Source: JBEIDK01 sp040383485 (GTDB lineage Bacteria; Bacteroidota; Bacteroidia; UBA4408). Taken from it: 6,271 nt of DNA. The stretch is from the NCBI GenBank assembly GCA_040383485.1, contig JBEIDK010000173.1:1-6271 (forward strand). Direction: 5' to 3'. Position numbers and translations under genes: made by a program. Below are positions 1 through 6,271 of the stretch, piece after piece. Within the stretch, counting starts at the first letter, position 1. Each line of letters begins with the position of its first letter. The notes under the pieces were generated by a model that saw only the letters and a list, made by a program, of their open reading frames with translations, searched no databases and was not told the DNA's origin.

Positions 1-721
1 AAAGAATAAAGAAGCTGCAAATGCTGGATTAACAACTAGTTTAATGGAAAGGTGTAAGCACGAAATAAATAGCATAATGTTGCAAGTTCAATATAGAATG
101 AACAAAGCCATCATGCAATTTAGCAACATCAATTTTTATGATTCAAAGCTAGAAGCGCATTCTAGTGTTGAAAGCCAAACATTATCTAAAGTTGCTGGTG
201 CCATTTCGTCTACTGCATTTGATTATATTGACACAGCTGGCTGCAGCTTCGATGAAGAATTAAACCCCGAAAGTTTGAGTGTTTGCAATAGGGATGAAGC
301 AACAATGCTCTTAAAACATTTAAAGCTATTATTTACAGATTTAAATGAAAATAAAACTCCAGAAATTGACTTTTCAGTAGGCATTATTTCTCCTTACAAA
401 GAACAGGTGCAGCTTATTACCGAGTTAATTGCTGAAGACGAAGAATTAAAAGCGCATACAAATATTAGGGTAAAAACCATTGATGGATTTCAAGGACAAG
501 AAAAAGATATTATTTATATTAGTTTAGTAAGAAGCAATTCGAAAGGGGAGATTGGTTTTTTAGCAGACACTCGCAGAATGAATGTAGCACTGACAAGGGC
601 AAAGAAAAAAATGGTAGTTATTGGAGATAGTGCTACAATATCTTCGAACAGCTTTTATGAAAACTTTGTATCTTTTACGCAAGACAATGAAAATTATAAA
701 AGTGCATGGGAGTTTGTTTAA
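1..721 (+). CDS. Upf1/IGHMBP2-type superfamily I helicase, C-terminal part (5' end outside window)
   Basis: Partial gene; the open frame runs unbroken from base 2 to the TAA at 719-721. The ATG at 44 is internal: the 14 codons before it already read as family sequence (EAANAGLTTSL leading into MER), so the true start lies upstream of the window. What remains is the second RecA-like domain of a superfamily I, Upf1-like ATP-dependent helicase. Visible motifs are QYRMN (about 89-103), GIISPYKEQ (about 380-406), the motif V block TIDGFQGQEKDIIY (476-517), and the motif VI block NVALTRAKKKMVVIGD (581-628) with the arginine-finger region. The ending GDSATIS...YKSAWEF is typical of bacterial IGHMBP2-family helicases. 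The Walker A and DEAD-like motifs must lie upstream. Such proteins unwind DNA or RNA 5' to 3' in the cytoplasm; the substrate in this organism is not evident. Family assignment is firm, cellular role is not. Confidence 0.93.
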   Translation, partial: KNKEAANAGLTTSLMERCKHEINSIMLQVQYRMNKAIMQFSNINFYDSKLEAHSSVESQTLSKVAGAISSTAFDYIDTAGCSFDEELNPESLSVCNRDEATMLLKHLKLLFTDLNENKTPEIDFSVGIISPYKEQVQLITELIAEDEELKAHTNIRVKTIDGFQGQEKDIIYISLVRSNSKGEIGFLADTRRMNVALTRAKKKMVVIGDSATISSNSFYENFVSFTQDNENYKSAWEFV

Positions 722-760
722 TGAAGCTACTTGATTATATTCATCATCTTTACAATTTAA

Positions 761-2422
761 ATGAATAGACAGTATAAAATATTTCTTATTGTTCTGACCT
801 TTGTAAACCTTATACAAGCAACATTTACAGAACTATTGCCAGACGAGGCATATTATTATATGTATAGCACTAGGCTAAGCTTTGGGTATTTCGACCATCC
901 ACCAATGATTGCTGTCTTAATTAAGATAGGTGAATATTTAACACATTCTCAATTGGGAGTTAGGCTGATTTGTGTTTTACTGAATACCGGTACAGCAATT
1001 TTATTGTTTAAGATATGTAACCCCAAAAACGTAATACTTTTTATTGTATTATATCTTAATTTCATAGCGTTTCAAGCCATAGGTTTTTTGGCTGTTCCTG
1101 ATATTCCATTGATGTTTTTTGCAGCTTGTTTTTTTTATTCTTATAAAAAATTTACATCAGATAACTCATGGTCAAATGCAATTTTACTTTCACTATTTGC
1201 AGCAGCGCTTATTTATAGTAAGTATCATGGTTTTTTACTAATTGGTTTCGTTGTTTTGAGTAATCTAAAACTATTGAGAGAAATAAAGTTTTACGCTGCA
1301 GTTGTTATTGCAATTGTTTTATTGCTGCCACATATTTTATGGCAAATTAAGAATGAGTTTCCTAGTATAAAATATCATTTAGGTTATAGGTTTGATGGTG
1401 GTGTTAATCTTGAAAACATCTTTGGTTACCTCGGAGGACAGCTTGCTTTTATTGGACCAATAGCAGTTTGGTGCTTAATAAAAAGTAATTTCAATATTAG
1501 GCATACTAACTTATTTATTAGAGCTGCTATTTTTACTGCACTCGGCTTTTTACTTTTCTTTTTAGCGTCTTCTTTCAATGGCCGAATAGAAGCTAATTGG
1601 ACTGCTGCAGCATTTATACCATTCATTATTATTGCAGCTAATTCAGAAACGAATTTAAATTTTAAACTCGTAAAAATTGGTGCTTTAGGGGTAGTAATTT
1701 TAATGCTACCGCTACGTATTTATTTGATGTATGATTTTTTACCAGCCAAATTAAATTATCAATACAAAAGACATGGCTGGCAGCAATGGGCCAACAATGT
1801 AAAGCATAAAGCAAACGGTGCTATTTTGGTTTTTCAAGACTCTTATCAAAAAACCGCTATGTATTCATTTTACACACAAGATTTTGCTCATTCTATCAAT
1901 AGTTTTGGATGCAGAAAAAGTCAATATGATTTGTGGAACGATTATGAGTTAAGAATACAGGGTAAAGATGCACTCGTCATTCCTAATTGGGTAAACGACT
2001 ACTTCGATTCAATACCGACACCTGTTGATGAAAAGATGTGCTGTATTTTAAATCAGATTTACAGAAGTTACACCAAGATGTTTTTCCATACTGAGAAGGA
2101 GAAATATGAAATAAAGGAGAACGAAGAGCTAAAGATTAAAATTGCGATTACAGCGCCTGATTATGTTCACTCTACAATAGATATAAACAAAAACCTTATA
2201 GCACACCTAAGTTATCGTGTTATTTATTTAAATAAGGATTCATTTTCTGATCATATTTCCGAAACGCTTATAAAACCTTATTTGACAAAGCAAAAGGATT
2301 ATAAAACATATTTGTTTAACGAGACAAACTTTAAAAAAGGCAGTTATAATATAATTTTTTATGGCAGAGTTGGAACAACAGAAAGTGGAATGTGTAAACC
2401 TATAGAAGTAGAAGTGAAATAG
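761..2422 (+). CDS. GT39/ArnT-like membrane glycosyltransferase
   Basis: A 553-residue integral-membrane glycosyltransferase of the PMT/ArnT type (GT-C fold, GT39 or GT83). These enzymes move a sugar from a polyprenyl-phosphate carrier to a lipid or protein on the outer face of the inner membrane. The first loop after membrane segment 1 (about residues 5-25) has the acidic PDEAYYY (27-33), the usual catalytic/metal-site region, then GYFDHPP (42-48). PDIPLMFF (113-120), KYHG (154-157) and NGRIEANW (273-280) are further family landmarks. About ten hydrophobic segments fill residues 5-325; residues about 330-553 are hydrophilic and probably periplasmic, with a beta-rich last 110 residues. The start is set by an in-frame TAA directly before the ATG (758-760). 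It begins 39 bases after the helicase stop and may be co-transcribed with it. Acceptor (lipid A, another lipid or protein) and sugar cannot be told from sequence. Confidence 0.9.
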   Translation: MNRQYKIFLIVLTFVNLIQATFTELLPDEAYYYMYSTRLSFGYFDHPPMIAVLIKIGEYLTHSQLGVRLICVLLNTGTAILLFKICNPKNVILFIVLYLNFIAFQAIGFLAVPDIPLMFFAACFFYSYKKFTSDNSWSNAILLSLFAAALIYSKYHGFLLIGFVVLSNLKLLREIKFYAAVVIAIVLLLPHILWQIKNEFPSIKYHLGYRFDGGVNLENIFGYLGGQLAFIGPIAVWCLIKSNFNIRHTNLFIRAAIFTALGFLLFFLASSFNGRIEANWTAAAFIPFIIIAANSETNLNFKLVKIGALGVVILMLPLRIYLMYDFLPAKLNYQYKRHGWQQWANNVKHKANGAILVFQDSYQKTAMYSFYTQDFAHSINSFGCRKSQYDLWNDYELRIQGKDALVIPNWVNDYFDSIPTPVDEKMCCILNQIYRSYTKMFFHTEKEKYEIKENEELKIKIAITAPDYVHSTIDINKNLIAHLSYRVIYLNKDSFSDHISETLIKPYLTKQKDYKTYLFNETNFKKGSYNIIFYGRVGTTESGMCKPIEVEVK

Positions 2423-2438
2423 ATTTAAGAAAAAATAT

Positions 2439-2456
2439 TATAATTACAAAATTATA
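2439..2456. repeat. Small AT-only inverted repeat between glycosyltransferase and transglycosylase
   Basis: TATAATT (2439-2445) and AATTATA (2450-2456) form a perfect 7-base stem around a 4-base loop, 17 bases after the glycosyltransferase stop. It lacks G-C pairs and no T-tract follows, so it is a poor intrinsic terminator; in such AT-rich DNA it may be chance. The rest of the 72-base gap holds no TAnnTTTG promoter match that I can see, which is compatible with read-through into the downstream gene. Confidence 0.3.
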
Positions 2457-2494
2457 CGAGCAATAAAATTTAGATTAAAAGAATAAATTATAGA

Positions 2495-4129
2495 ATGCAA
2501 AAAAATAAATTAGTATTCATAATAGTATGCATTGCTTTTTTTGGGGGGGTAAATAATTCATTTGCAATAAAAATAAAACAACCCAATGGCAAAGATTTAA
2601 TTGTACAACCAGACGACCCAATAGCATCTATTTTAGATAGTCTTCAGTCGCTAAAGTTATTTGAATGCAGCAGCTATTCTACTGATACCTGCATTTTAAA
2701 TACCTATAATTACAGCCCAGAAACAGTGCCTTATTTCGATGAGCTTACCATAGAGTCTAGACTTAGTAAACTTGATAATAAATCCCCTTTCGATTTGGTT
2801 TATAATGAGTCGGTGAAACATTACATTGATTTATATTCAAATAAAAAAAGAAATGTAGTAAGTAAGGTTTTGGGCTTAAGTCATCTCTACTTTAATTTAT
2901 TTGAGGAGCAATTAGATAAATATAATTTACCTCTTGAATTAAAATATTTAGCAATAGTAGAGTCGGCACTGAACCCAAGCGCTATATCTAGAACAGGCGC
3001 GGCGGGCCTTTGGCAATTCATGTTGCCTACTGGCAGAATGTTTGGATTAGAAGTAACTTCATATGTTGATGAACGTCGTGACCCATATAAATCTACTTTA
3101 GCAGCCTGTAAATATTTAAAATATTTGTATAACCTTTTTGGTGACTGGCAAATGGTGTTGGCGGCATACAATAGTGGCCCCGGCACTGTTTCTAAAGCCA
3201 TTAGGCGAAGTGGAGGAAAGACAACATATTGGGAAATTAGGCCATTTTTACCCACTGAAACTCAAAATTATGTGCCCGCATTTATTGCCGTAAATTATGT
3301 GATGAATTATTCTCGTGAACACAATTTATACCCCATCACAGTAAAAAGTAGTTACTTTTTTGCTGATACTGTTAGGTTAAAACAACAGGTTAATTTCAGC
3401 CAAATTTCACCAATAGTAGATATTTCAATTTCTGAATTACAGTTTCTGAACCCCTCATACAAATTAAATATAATTCCATATGATGAAGAAGGATCAATGC
3501 TTTGTTTGCCTGCAAATAAGGTAGGTTCATTTATTAATAACGAAGCGGATATTTATAAGTATATACCAGTAGCAACTACTACTAAGTTTGTTGAAAAACA
3601 AATGAATCAGCCCGAAAGAATAACGCACAAGGTAAAGTCTAACGAAACTTTAAATAGCATTGCTAGTGCATATGGAGTAACCATAAATGAAATTAAAAAG
3701 TGGAACAGACTTAAAAAAAACAATGTCTCTAAAGGCAAAGCTTTGGTAATTTATAAAAAGAAATTAGATGTTAATGAACCTAATATTCCTATCGAAGTAA
3801 AGGCGCAAAGCAGCTTATCGGCCATTAAAAAAATTGATAAAACAAAACAAAACTTTACAAGCGAAGAATTAAAACAACTTGATTTAGAATTTTCTGATAA
3901 AAATATTTTTAATGATGCCGACTCAACCATTGTATCTAAGAATGACACAATCATAGAATCAAAGAAAACAAACTATTTGGTGCATAAGGTACAGCGTGGC
4001 GATACCCTTTGGAATATTGCTAGCAGATATAAAGGCGCCACAGTTGATGAGTTAAAGCGAATCAATAAAATAAAGTCGAACAACGCCTTAAAAGTAGGTG
4101 ATAACATAAAAATTCCTCAAGGTTCCTAA
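2495..4129 (+). CDS. mltD: MltD-like lytic murein transglycosylase with two LysM domains
   Basis: A 544-residue exported peptidoglycan lytic transglycosylase (GH23, SLT fold). It cleaves the MurNAc-GlcNAc bond to give 1,6-anhydroMurNAc ends during wall turnover. A type I signal peptide covers residues 1-24 (basic start, hydrophobic core, likely cut after NSFA); no lipobox cysteine is seen, unlike E. coli MltD, which is a lipoprotein. The SLT domain spans about 135-275: the catalytic glutamate is Glu156 in IVESALNP, with GLWQFM (171-176), DERRDP (192-197), AAYNSGPG (223-230) and NYVP (258-261) all intact. LysM glycan-binding domains lie at about 376-420 (HKVKSNETLNSIA) and 493-541 (HKVQRGDTLWNIA), separated by a roughly 70-residue charged, low-complexity linker. 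It lies 72 bases after the glycosyltransferase and converges with the potassium-channel gene. A T7G7 run lies in the signal-peptide codons. The family is certain; the symbol is by similarity. Confidence 0.93.
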   Translation: MQKNKLVFIIVCIAFFGGVNNSFAIKIKQPNGKDLIVQPDDPIASILDSLQSLKLFECSSYSTDTCILNTYNYSPETVPYFDELTIESRLSKLDNKSPFDLVYNESVKHYIDLYSNKKRNVVSKVLGLSHLYFNLFEEQLDKYNLPLELKYLAIVESALNPSAISRTGAAGLWQFMLPTGRMFGLEVTSYVDERRDPYKSTLAACKYLKYLYNLFGDWQMVLAAYNSGPGTVSKAIRRSGGKTTYWEIRPFLPTETQNYVPAFIAVNYVMNYSREHNLYPITVKSSYFFADTVRLKQQVNFSQISPIVDISISELQFLNPSYKLNIIPYDEEGSMLCLPANKVGSFINNEADIYKYIPVATTTKFVEKQMNQPERITHKVKSNETLNSIASAYGVTINEIKKWNRLKKNNVSKGKALVIYKKKLDVNEPNIPIEVKAQSSLSAIKKIDKTKQNFTSEELKQLDLEFSDKNIFNDADSTIVSKNDTIIESKKTNYLVHKVQRGDTLWNIASRYKGATVDELKRINKIKSNNALKVGDNIKIPQGS

Positions 4130-4139
4130 AATGTACCTT
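4119..4139. terminator. Weak hairpin between convergent genes, possible terminator
   Basis: AAGGT (4119-4123) pairs with ACCTT (4135-4139) across an 11-base loop that contains the transglycosylase stop codon; a T-rich stretch (TTATTTAATT) follows on the plus strand. The two convergent genes end only 14 bases apart, so some termination signal is expected here and must overlap coding sequence. The stem is short and the loop large, so this is a tentative call. Confidence 0.25.
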
Positions 4140-4143
4140 TTAT

Positions 4144-5097
4144 TTAATTGAGAATTGCTTCATTATATCTGTGAAATTTATCAAAATCCATTTCAATAAC
4201 ACCGTCGGCAGCAGATTGATATGTTGGCACAAATTTTACTCCACTAATAATATCAGAATAAGAATAGGAATAACGAGCGTAAACATGCTGATGAAAAGTA
4301 TCGTCAAATGCTTTCACCAATACAGTAAACTCAGCATTAGCACTTTTCAAGTCTACCAAGCTTAATTCTTTAATGCTAGAAAGTTCATCTAAAGGATGAA
4401 CAATGGTCCAACTTAAAGGAAAAAAATTTATTTTATCCCTTTCAAGCGATAATGTTTCGAAGGCGCGTTGAGGAACGCCATTTACTATCTTATTATATCC
4501 AACTACAAATTGAACCTCTGTCTCAATAAGTTGACTCTCACGTAAATTAGCCATTCTGAACATAATAGCATTCATGTTTTTATAAGGAGCTATTATAGCG
4601 TTTTTGCTAAATAATATGTTTGTATCAGGTCTTGAAAAACGGCCATACAAAACACCGGTAATTAAAGCAAAACCTAATAAACCAAGCATTGATTCTAGCG
4701 AAGCAACCAAGCTTGCCATGAACCCAACAGGGTTTATTCGGCCATAACCAACTGTGGTTAATGTTTGAGCGCTAAAGAAGAATGTTTCATAACACTGCTC
4801 CCAAAAACTATTAGCTATCATGCCTCCTATATGCTCAAAGCCAACCAACATAAAAATGATGGTAAAAAATAAATTCGCAAAGAAAAAATATAAAAAAATA
4901 ATGGTGTGAAATTTCCACCAAGGCACTGTAATGAGGTAATGATAAAAGTGAAATGATTCATATGGCTTTAAACCCTTTCTTCTAACATTAAATGTACCAT
5001 CTTTATTTATTAACCTTATTCCTGAAGAAGCTGCATTAGTGCCAAAACCTAAATCTTTTGGCGCTGAAGTTTCTATTGTTTCTTGTTCTTTCGACAT
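4144..5097 (-). CDS. KirBac-type inward-rectifier potassium channel
   Basis: A complete 317-residue channel subunit of the inward-rectifier K+ family (IRK/Kir), expected to form tetramers in the inner membrane. In order: a hydrophilic N-terminus (1-45); an amphipathic slide-helix region running into TVPWWKF (about 50-63); TM1 (about 64-87); a pore helix and the selectivity filter TVGYG (115-119); TM2 (about 124-150); then the cytoplasmic beta-sandwich Kir domain (about 158-311), with landmarks YGRFSRP (151-157), FRMANLRESQ (180-189) and WTIVHPLDE (230-238). The length is normal for bacterial Kir proteins. Where many Kir proteins have HxIDxxSPL, this one reads HPLDELSSI, a mild departure. The ATG is the first in frame and the whole N-terminus precedes the slide helix, so the start is plausible. 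It stands alone on the minus strand, convergent with the transglycosylase and divergent from the secreted-protein gene. Gating ligand is unknown; anionic lipids or polyamines are known modulators in the family. Confidence 0.93.
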   Translation of the reverse strand: MSKEQETIETSAPKDLGFGTNAASSGIRLINKDGTFNVRRKGLKPYESFHFYHYLITVPWWKFHTIIFLYFFFANLFFTIIFMLVGFEHIGGMIANSFWEQCYETFFFSAQTLTTVGYGRINPVGFMASLVASLESMLGLLGFALITGVLYGRFSRPDTNILFSKNAIIAPYKNMNAIMFRMANLRESQLIETEVQFVVGYNKIVNGVPQRAFETLSLERDKINFFPLSWTIVHPLDELSSIKELSLVDLKSANAEFTVLVKAFDDTFHQHVYARYSYSYSDIISGVKFVPTYQSAADGVIEMDFDKFHRYNEAILN

Positions 5098-5101
5098 ATT
5101 G

Positions 5102-5109
5102 CAAACTTA
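5102..5109 (-). promoter_or_regulatory. Possible -7 box for the potassium-channel gene
   Basis: On the minus strand this reads TAAGTTTG, matching the Bacteroidota -7 consensus TAnnTTTG. It ends only 4 bases before the channel ATG, so a transcript from it would be leaderless or nearly so, and no TTG is seen at the right distance upstream. A weaker alternative, TATGTTTT at 5132-5139 (minus strand), would leave a leader of about 30 bases. Either could be chance in this AT-rich spacer. Confidence 0.25.
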
Positions 5110-5218
5110 GTAGAAAATTTTTCCTAAACATAAAACATACCGTTTAAACTCTTTATATAAAAAAGAAAAAAAAACAAAACAGAATTAGTTAAAATAAAAT
5201 TCTCTACTGTTTATTTAC

Positions 5219-5248
5219 TTGCAATAATAAAATAATCAATTAGTTTTG
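5219..5248 (+). promoter_or_regulatory. Bacteroidota-type promoter for the secreted-protein gene
   Basis: TTG at 5219-5221 is followed after exactly 19 bases by TAGTTTTG at 5241-5248. This fits the -33 TTG and -7 TAnnTTTG elements of the primary sigma factor in Bacteroides and Flavobacterium, at a normal spacing. Transcription would start near 5252-5256, leaving a leader of about 40 bases before the ATG at 5293. An A-rich tract (about 5157-5180) lies further upstream and could act as an UP-like element. The rest of the 5098-5292 spacer shows no gene. Confidence 0.65.
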
Positions 5249-5267
5249 AAGTGTATAATTCACACTT
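5249..5267. promoter_or_regulatory. Dyad overlapping the predicted transcription start; candidate operator
   Basis: AAGTGT (5249-5254) and ACACTT (5262-5267) are a perfect 6-base inverted repeat with a 7-base spacer, directly abutting the -7 box. Its position across the expected start site suits a repressor or other dimeric regulator better than an RNA hairpin, because much of the left arm would not be transcribed. The dyad is seen; the regulatory role is inferred and no regulator gene is in the window. Confidence 0.35.
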
Positions 5268-5292
5268 AGGATAAATTTTAAATAAATATAAA

Positions 5293-6271
5293 ATGAGAAA
5301 AATTAAATTACTTATTGTTTTATCGTTACTTCTAACGATTAGTTTGCAAGCACAAACATTTTATTTACATGCCGAATACCGCAACGATTGGTATAATGGT
5401 GCTTATGCTCTTCAGCCTGATATTGTAGGGTATCCTTCTGTTACTCTTGAGGCTCAAACTCAAGCAGACCAATTTGTTCTTGAAAATAATGTAGGTGCAA
5501 ATCGTTGGAGAAAGTTCGGTACTGCTTTTGTAAATGTTCCTGCACCTTATGTCTATTATCCAAACAATCCAGGAATTGGCGATAATTACTTAAACGATAG
5601 TACTATTATTGGACACTTTTATACGACTAGGTTCAAAGATTTAGGCAACTCTTCAACAAATGGAATTGTAATGGAAACGTCGGCAGCACCGGTAGTTATT
5701 TCAGGTGTTTCTCAAAGCCCAACTGCAAATGCTGTTACCGCTAATGCTCCAGTAACAGTTTCGGTTACCTTAGCAAATGCAAAAAGCCCTGAAGAGCTTG
5801 TTTTTGTTAGATTTACCAATGACGGATGGTCTACATCAACGGCTATTCCTGTTAATTTTACTAATTCAACTTCAACATCAGGAACAGCCGTAATTCCTGC
5901 GCAAGTTGCAAATACTCAATTAAGCTACTATATAATGTCATCAACTGTTGATGTTTCAAGTTTTACACCAACAAGTGATTATGATTTAGTAACCTTAAAA
6001 TTAAATAACAACTCAGGCGCAAATTATTCATATTCAACAACAGCACAAATAACTAATGCACCAATTACTTTTAGAGTAAATATGGCTGGAACAACAATTG
6101 GCGCAGGTGGTGTTCACATAGCTGGTACTTTCAACAATTTTAATCGTACCGCCAATGCAATGACGCAAGTAGGTACTACCGATGTTTATGAAACAACATT
6201 AAGTTTAGATACTACTGCAACTCACTATTATAAATTCTTAAAAGACACTTCAAACACTGGTTGGGAATCTG
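5293..6271 (+). CDS. Secreted multi-module beta-sandwich protein, N-terminal part (3' end outside window)
   Basis: An open frame of 326 codons runs from the ATG at 5293 to the window edge without a stop. Residues 1 to about 21 are a signal peptide (MRKIK, a Leu/Ile/Val core, then SLQAQ, likely cut near the QA/Q). The mature part is rich in Thr, Ser, Asn and Ala with almost no Cys, as in extracellular Bacteroidota proteins. Three sections can be seen: an N-terminal module (about 22-131) with aromatic-rich WYNGAY and ANRWRKFG; an Ig-like or E-set section (about 132-225, with FVRFTNDGWSTS and a YYIMSST strand); and, after a Ser/Thr/Asn linker, a module from about 258 (ITFRVNM, GGVHIAGTFNNFN, YYKFLKD) resembling CBM20/CBM48-like starch- or glycogen-binding sandwiches. 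A C-terminal type IX secretion sorting domain or a catalytic domain may follow beyond the edge. It has its own promoter and is divergent from the channel gene. Coding is certain; carbohydrate binding is inferred, and adhesin or surface-layer roles remain possible. Confidence 0.85.
   Translation, partial: MRKIKLLIVLSLLLTISLQAQTFYLHAEYRNDWYNGAYALQPDIVGYPSVTLEAQTQADQFVLENNVGANRWRKFGTAFVNVPAPYVYYPNNPGIGDNYLNDSTIIGHFYTTRFKDLGNSSTNGIVMETSAAPVVISGVSQSPTANAVTANAPVTVSVTLANAKSPEELVFVRFTNDGWSTSTAIPVNFTNSTSTSGTAVIPAQVANTQLSYYIMSSTVDVSSFTPTSDYDLVTLKLNNNSGANYSYSTTAQITNAPITFRVNMAGTTIGAGGVHIAGTFNNFNRTANAMTQVGTTDVYETTLSLDTTATHYYKFLKDTSNTGWES

Noticed and set aside
44..721. ATG at 44 as the helicase start
   Set aside because: The frame is open back to base 2 and the upstream codons are already family-like; the protein would lack the first RecA domain. 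The gene is truncated by the window edge, not by a late start.
560..817. 85-codon open frame on the minus strand
   Set aside because: Antisense to helicase motifs V/VI and the glycosyltransferase start; composition is typical of a shadow frame.
1426..1626. 66-codon open frame on the minus strand
   Set aside because: Antisense to membrane segments of the glycosyltransferase; it reflects the codon composition there.
2887..3255. 122-codon open frame on the minus strand
   Set aside because: It lies wholly inside the SLT domain coding region, whose sense frame has intact catalytic motifs; the antisense product shows no recognisable domain.
3751..3954. 67-codon open frame on the minus strand
   Set aside because: Antisense to the low-complexity linker between the LysM domains; looks like a shadow of its Lys/Asn/Ser-rich coding.
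4171..4365. 64-codon open frame on the plus strand
   Set aside because: Antisense to the well-supported Kir domain coding sequence; no recognisable domain or leader signal.
5142..5149. GTTTAAAC palindrome in the divergent spacer
   Set aside because: Only 8 bases, all A/T in the middle, with no extension of symmetry and no partner copy; expected by chance in this composition.

Overview
The window is an AT-rich stretch of a bacterial chromosome, most likely from a member of the Bacteroidota (Bacteroidetes). Several things point there: start codons sit behind A/T-rich leaders without a clear Shine-Dalgarno; one intergenic region carries a good match to the phylum-specific promoter (TTG, 19 bases, TAnnTTTG); the MltD-like lytic transglycosylase, the IGHMBP2-type helicase ending in YKSAWEF, and the secreted multi-module protein all look like Bacteroidota family members. 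I cannot resolve the order or genus from the sequence alone.

Layout. 1-721 (+): C-terminal part of a superfamily I DNA/RNA helicase of the Upf1/IGHMBP2 type, whose 5' end lies outside the window. 761-2422 (+): complete GT39/ArnT-like integral-membrane glycosyltransferase. 2495-4129 (+): complete exported MltD-like lytic transglycosylase with two LysM domains. 4144-5097 (-): complete inward-rectifier (KirBac-type) potassium channel, convergent with the transglycosylase across 14 bases. 5098-5292: divergent promoter region. 5293-6271 (+): 5' part of a secreted beta-sandwich protein that runs off the right edge.

How the genes relate. The three plus-strand genes on the left are close together (39- and 72-base gaps) and could be co-transcribed, but they act in different processes: nucleic-acid unwinding, envelope glycan modification and peptidoglycan turnover. 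The last two share an envelope theme. The potassium channel and the secreted protein are divergently transcribed from a 195-base region. I see no tRNA, rRNA, CRISPR array, insertion sequence or phage gene.

No clear new multi-gene system is visible; this looks mainly like ordinary core and envelope genes. The items most worth a second look are the unfinished secreted protein with its well-formed promoter and overlapping dyad, and a T7G7 homopolymer tract in the signal-peptide codons of the transglycosylase.
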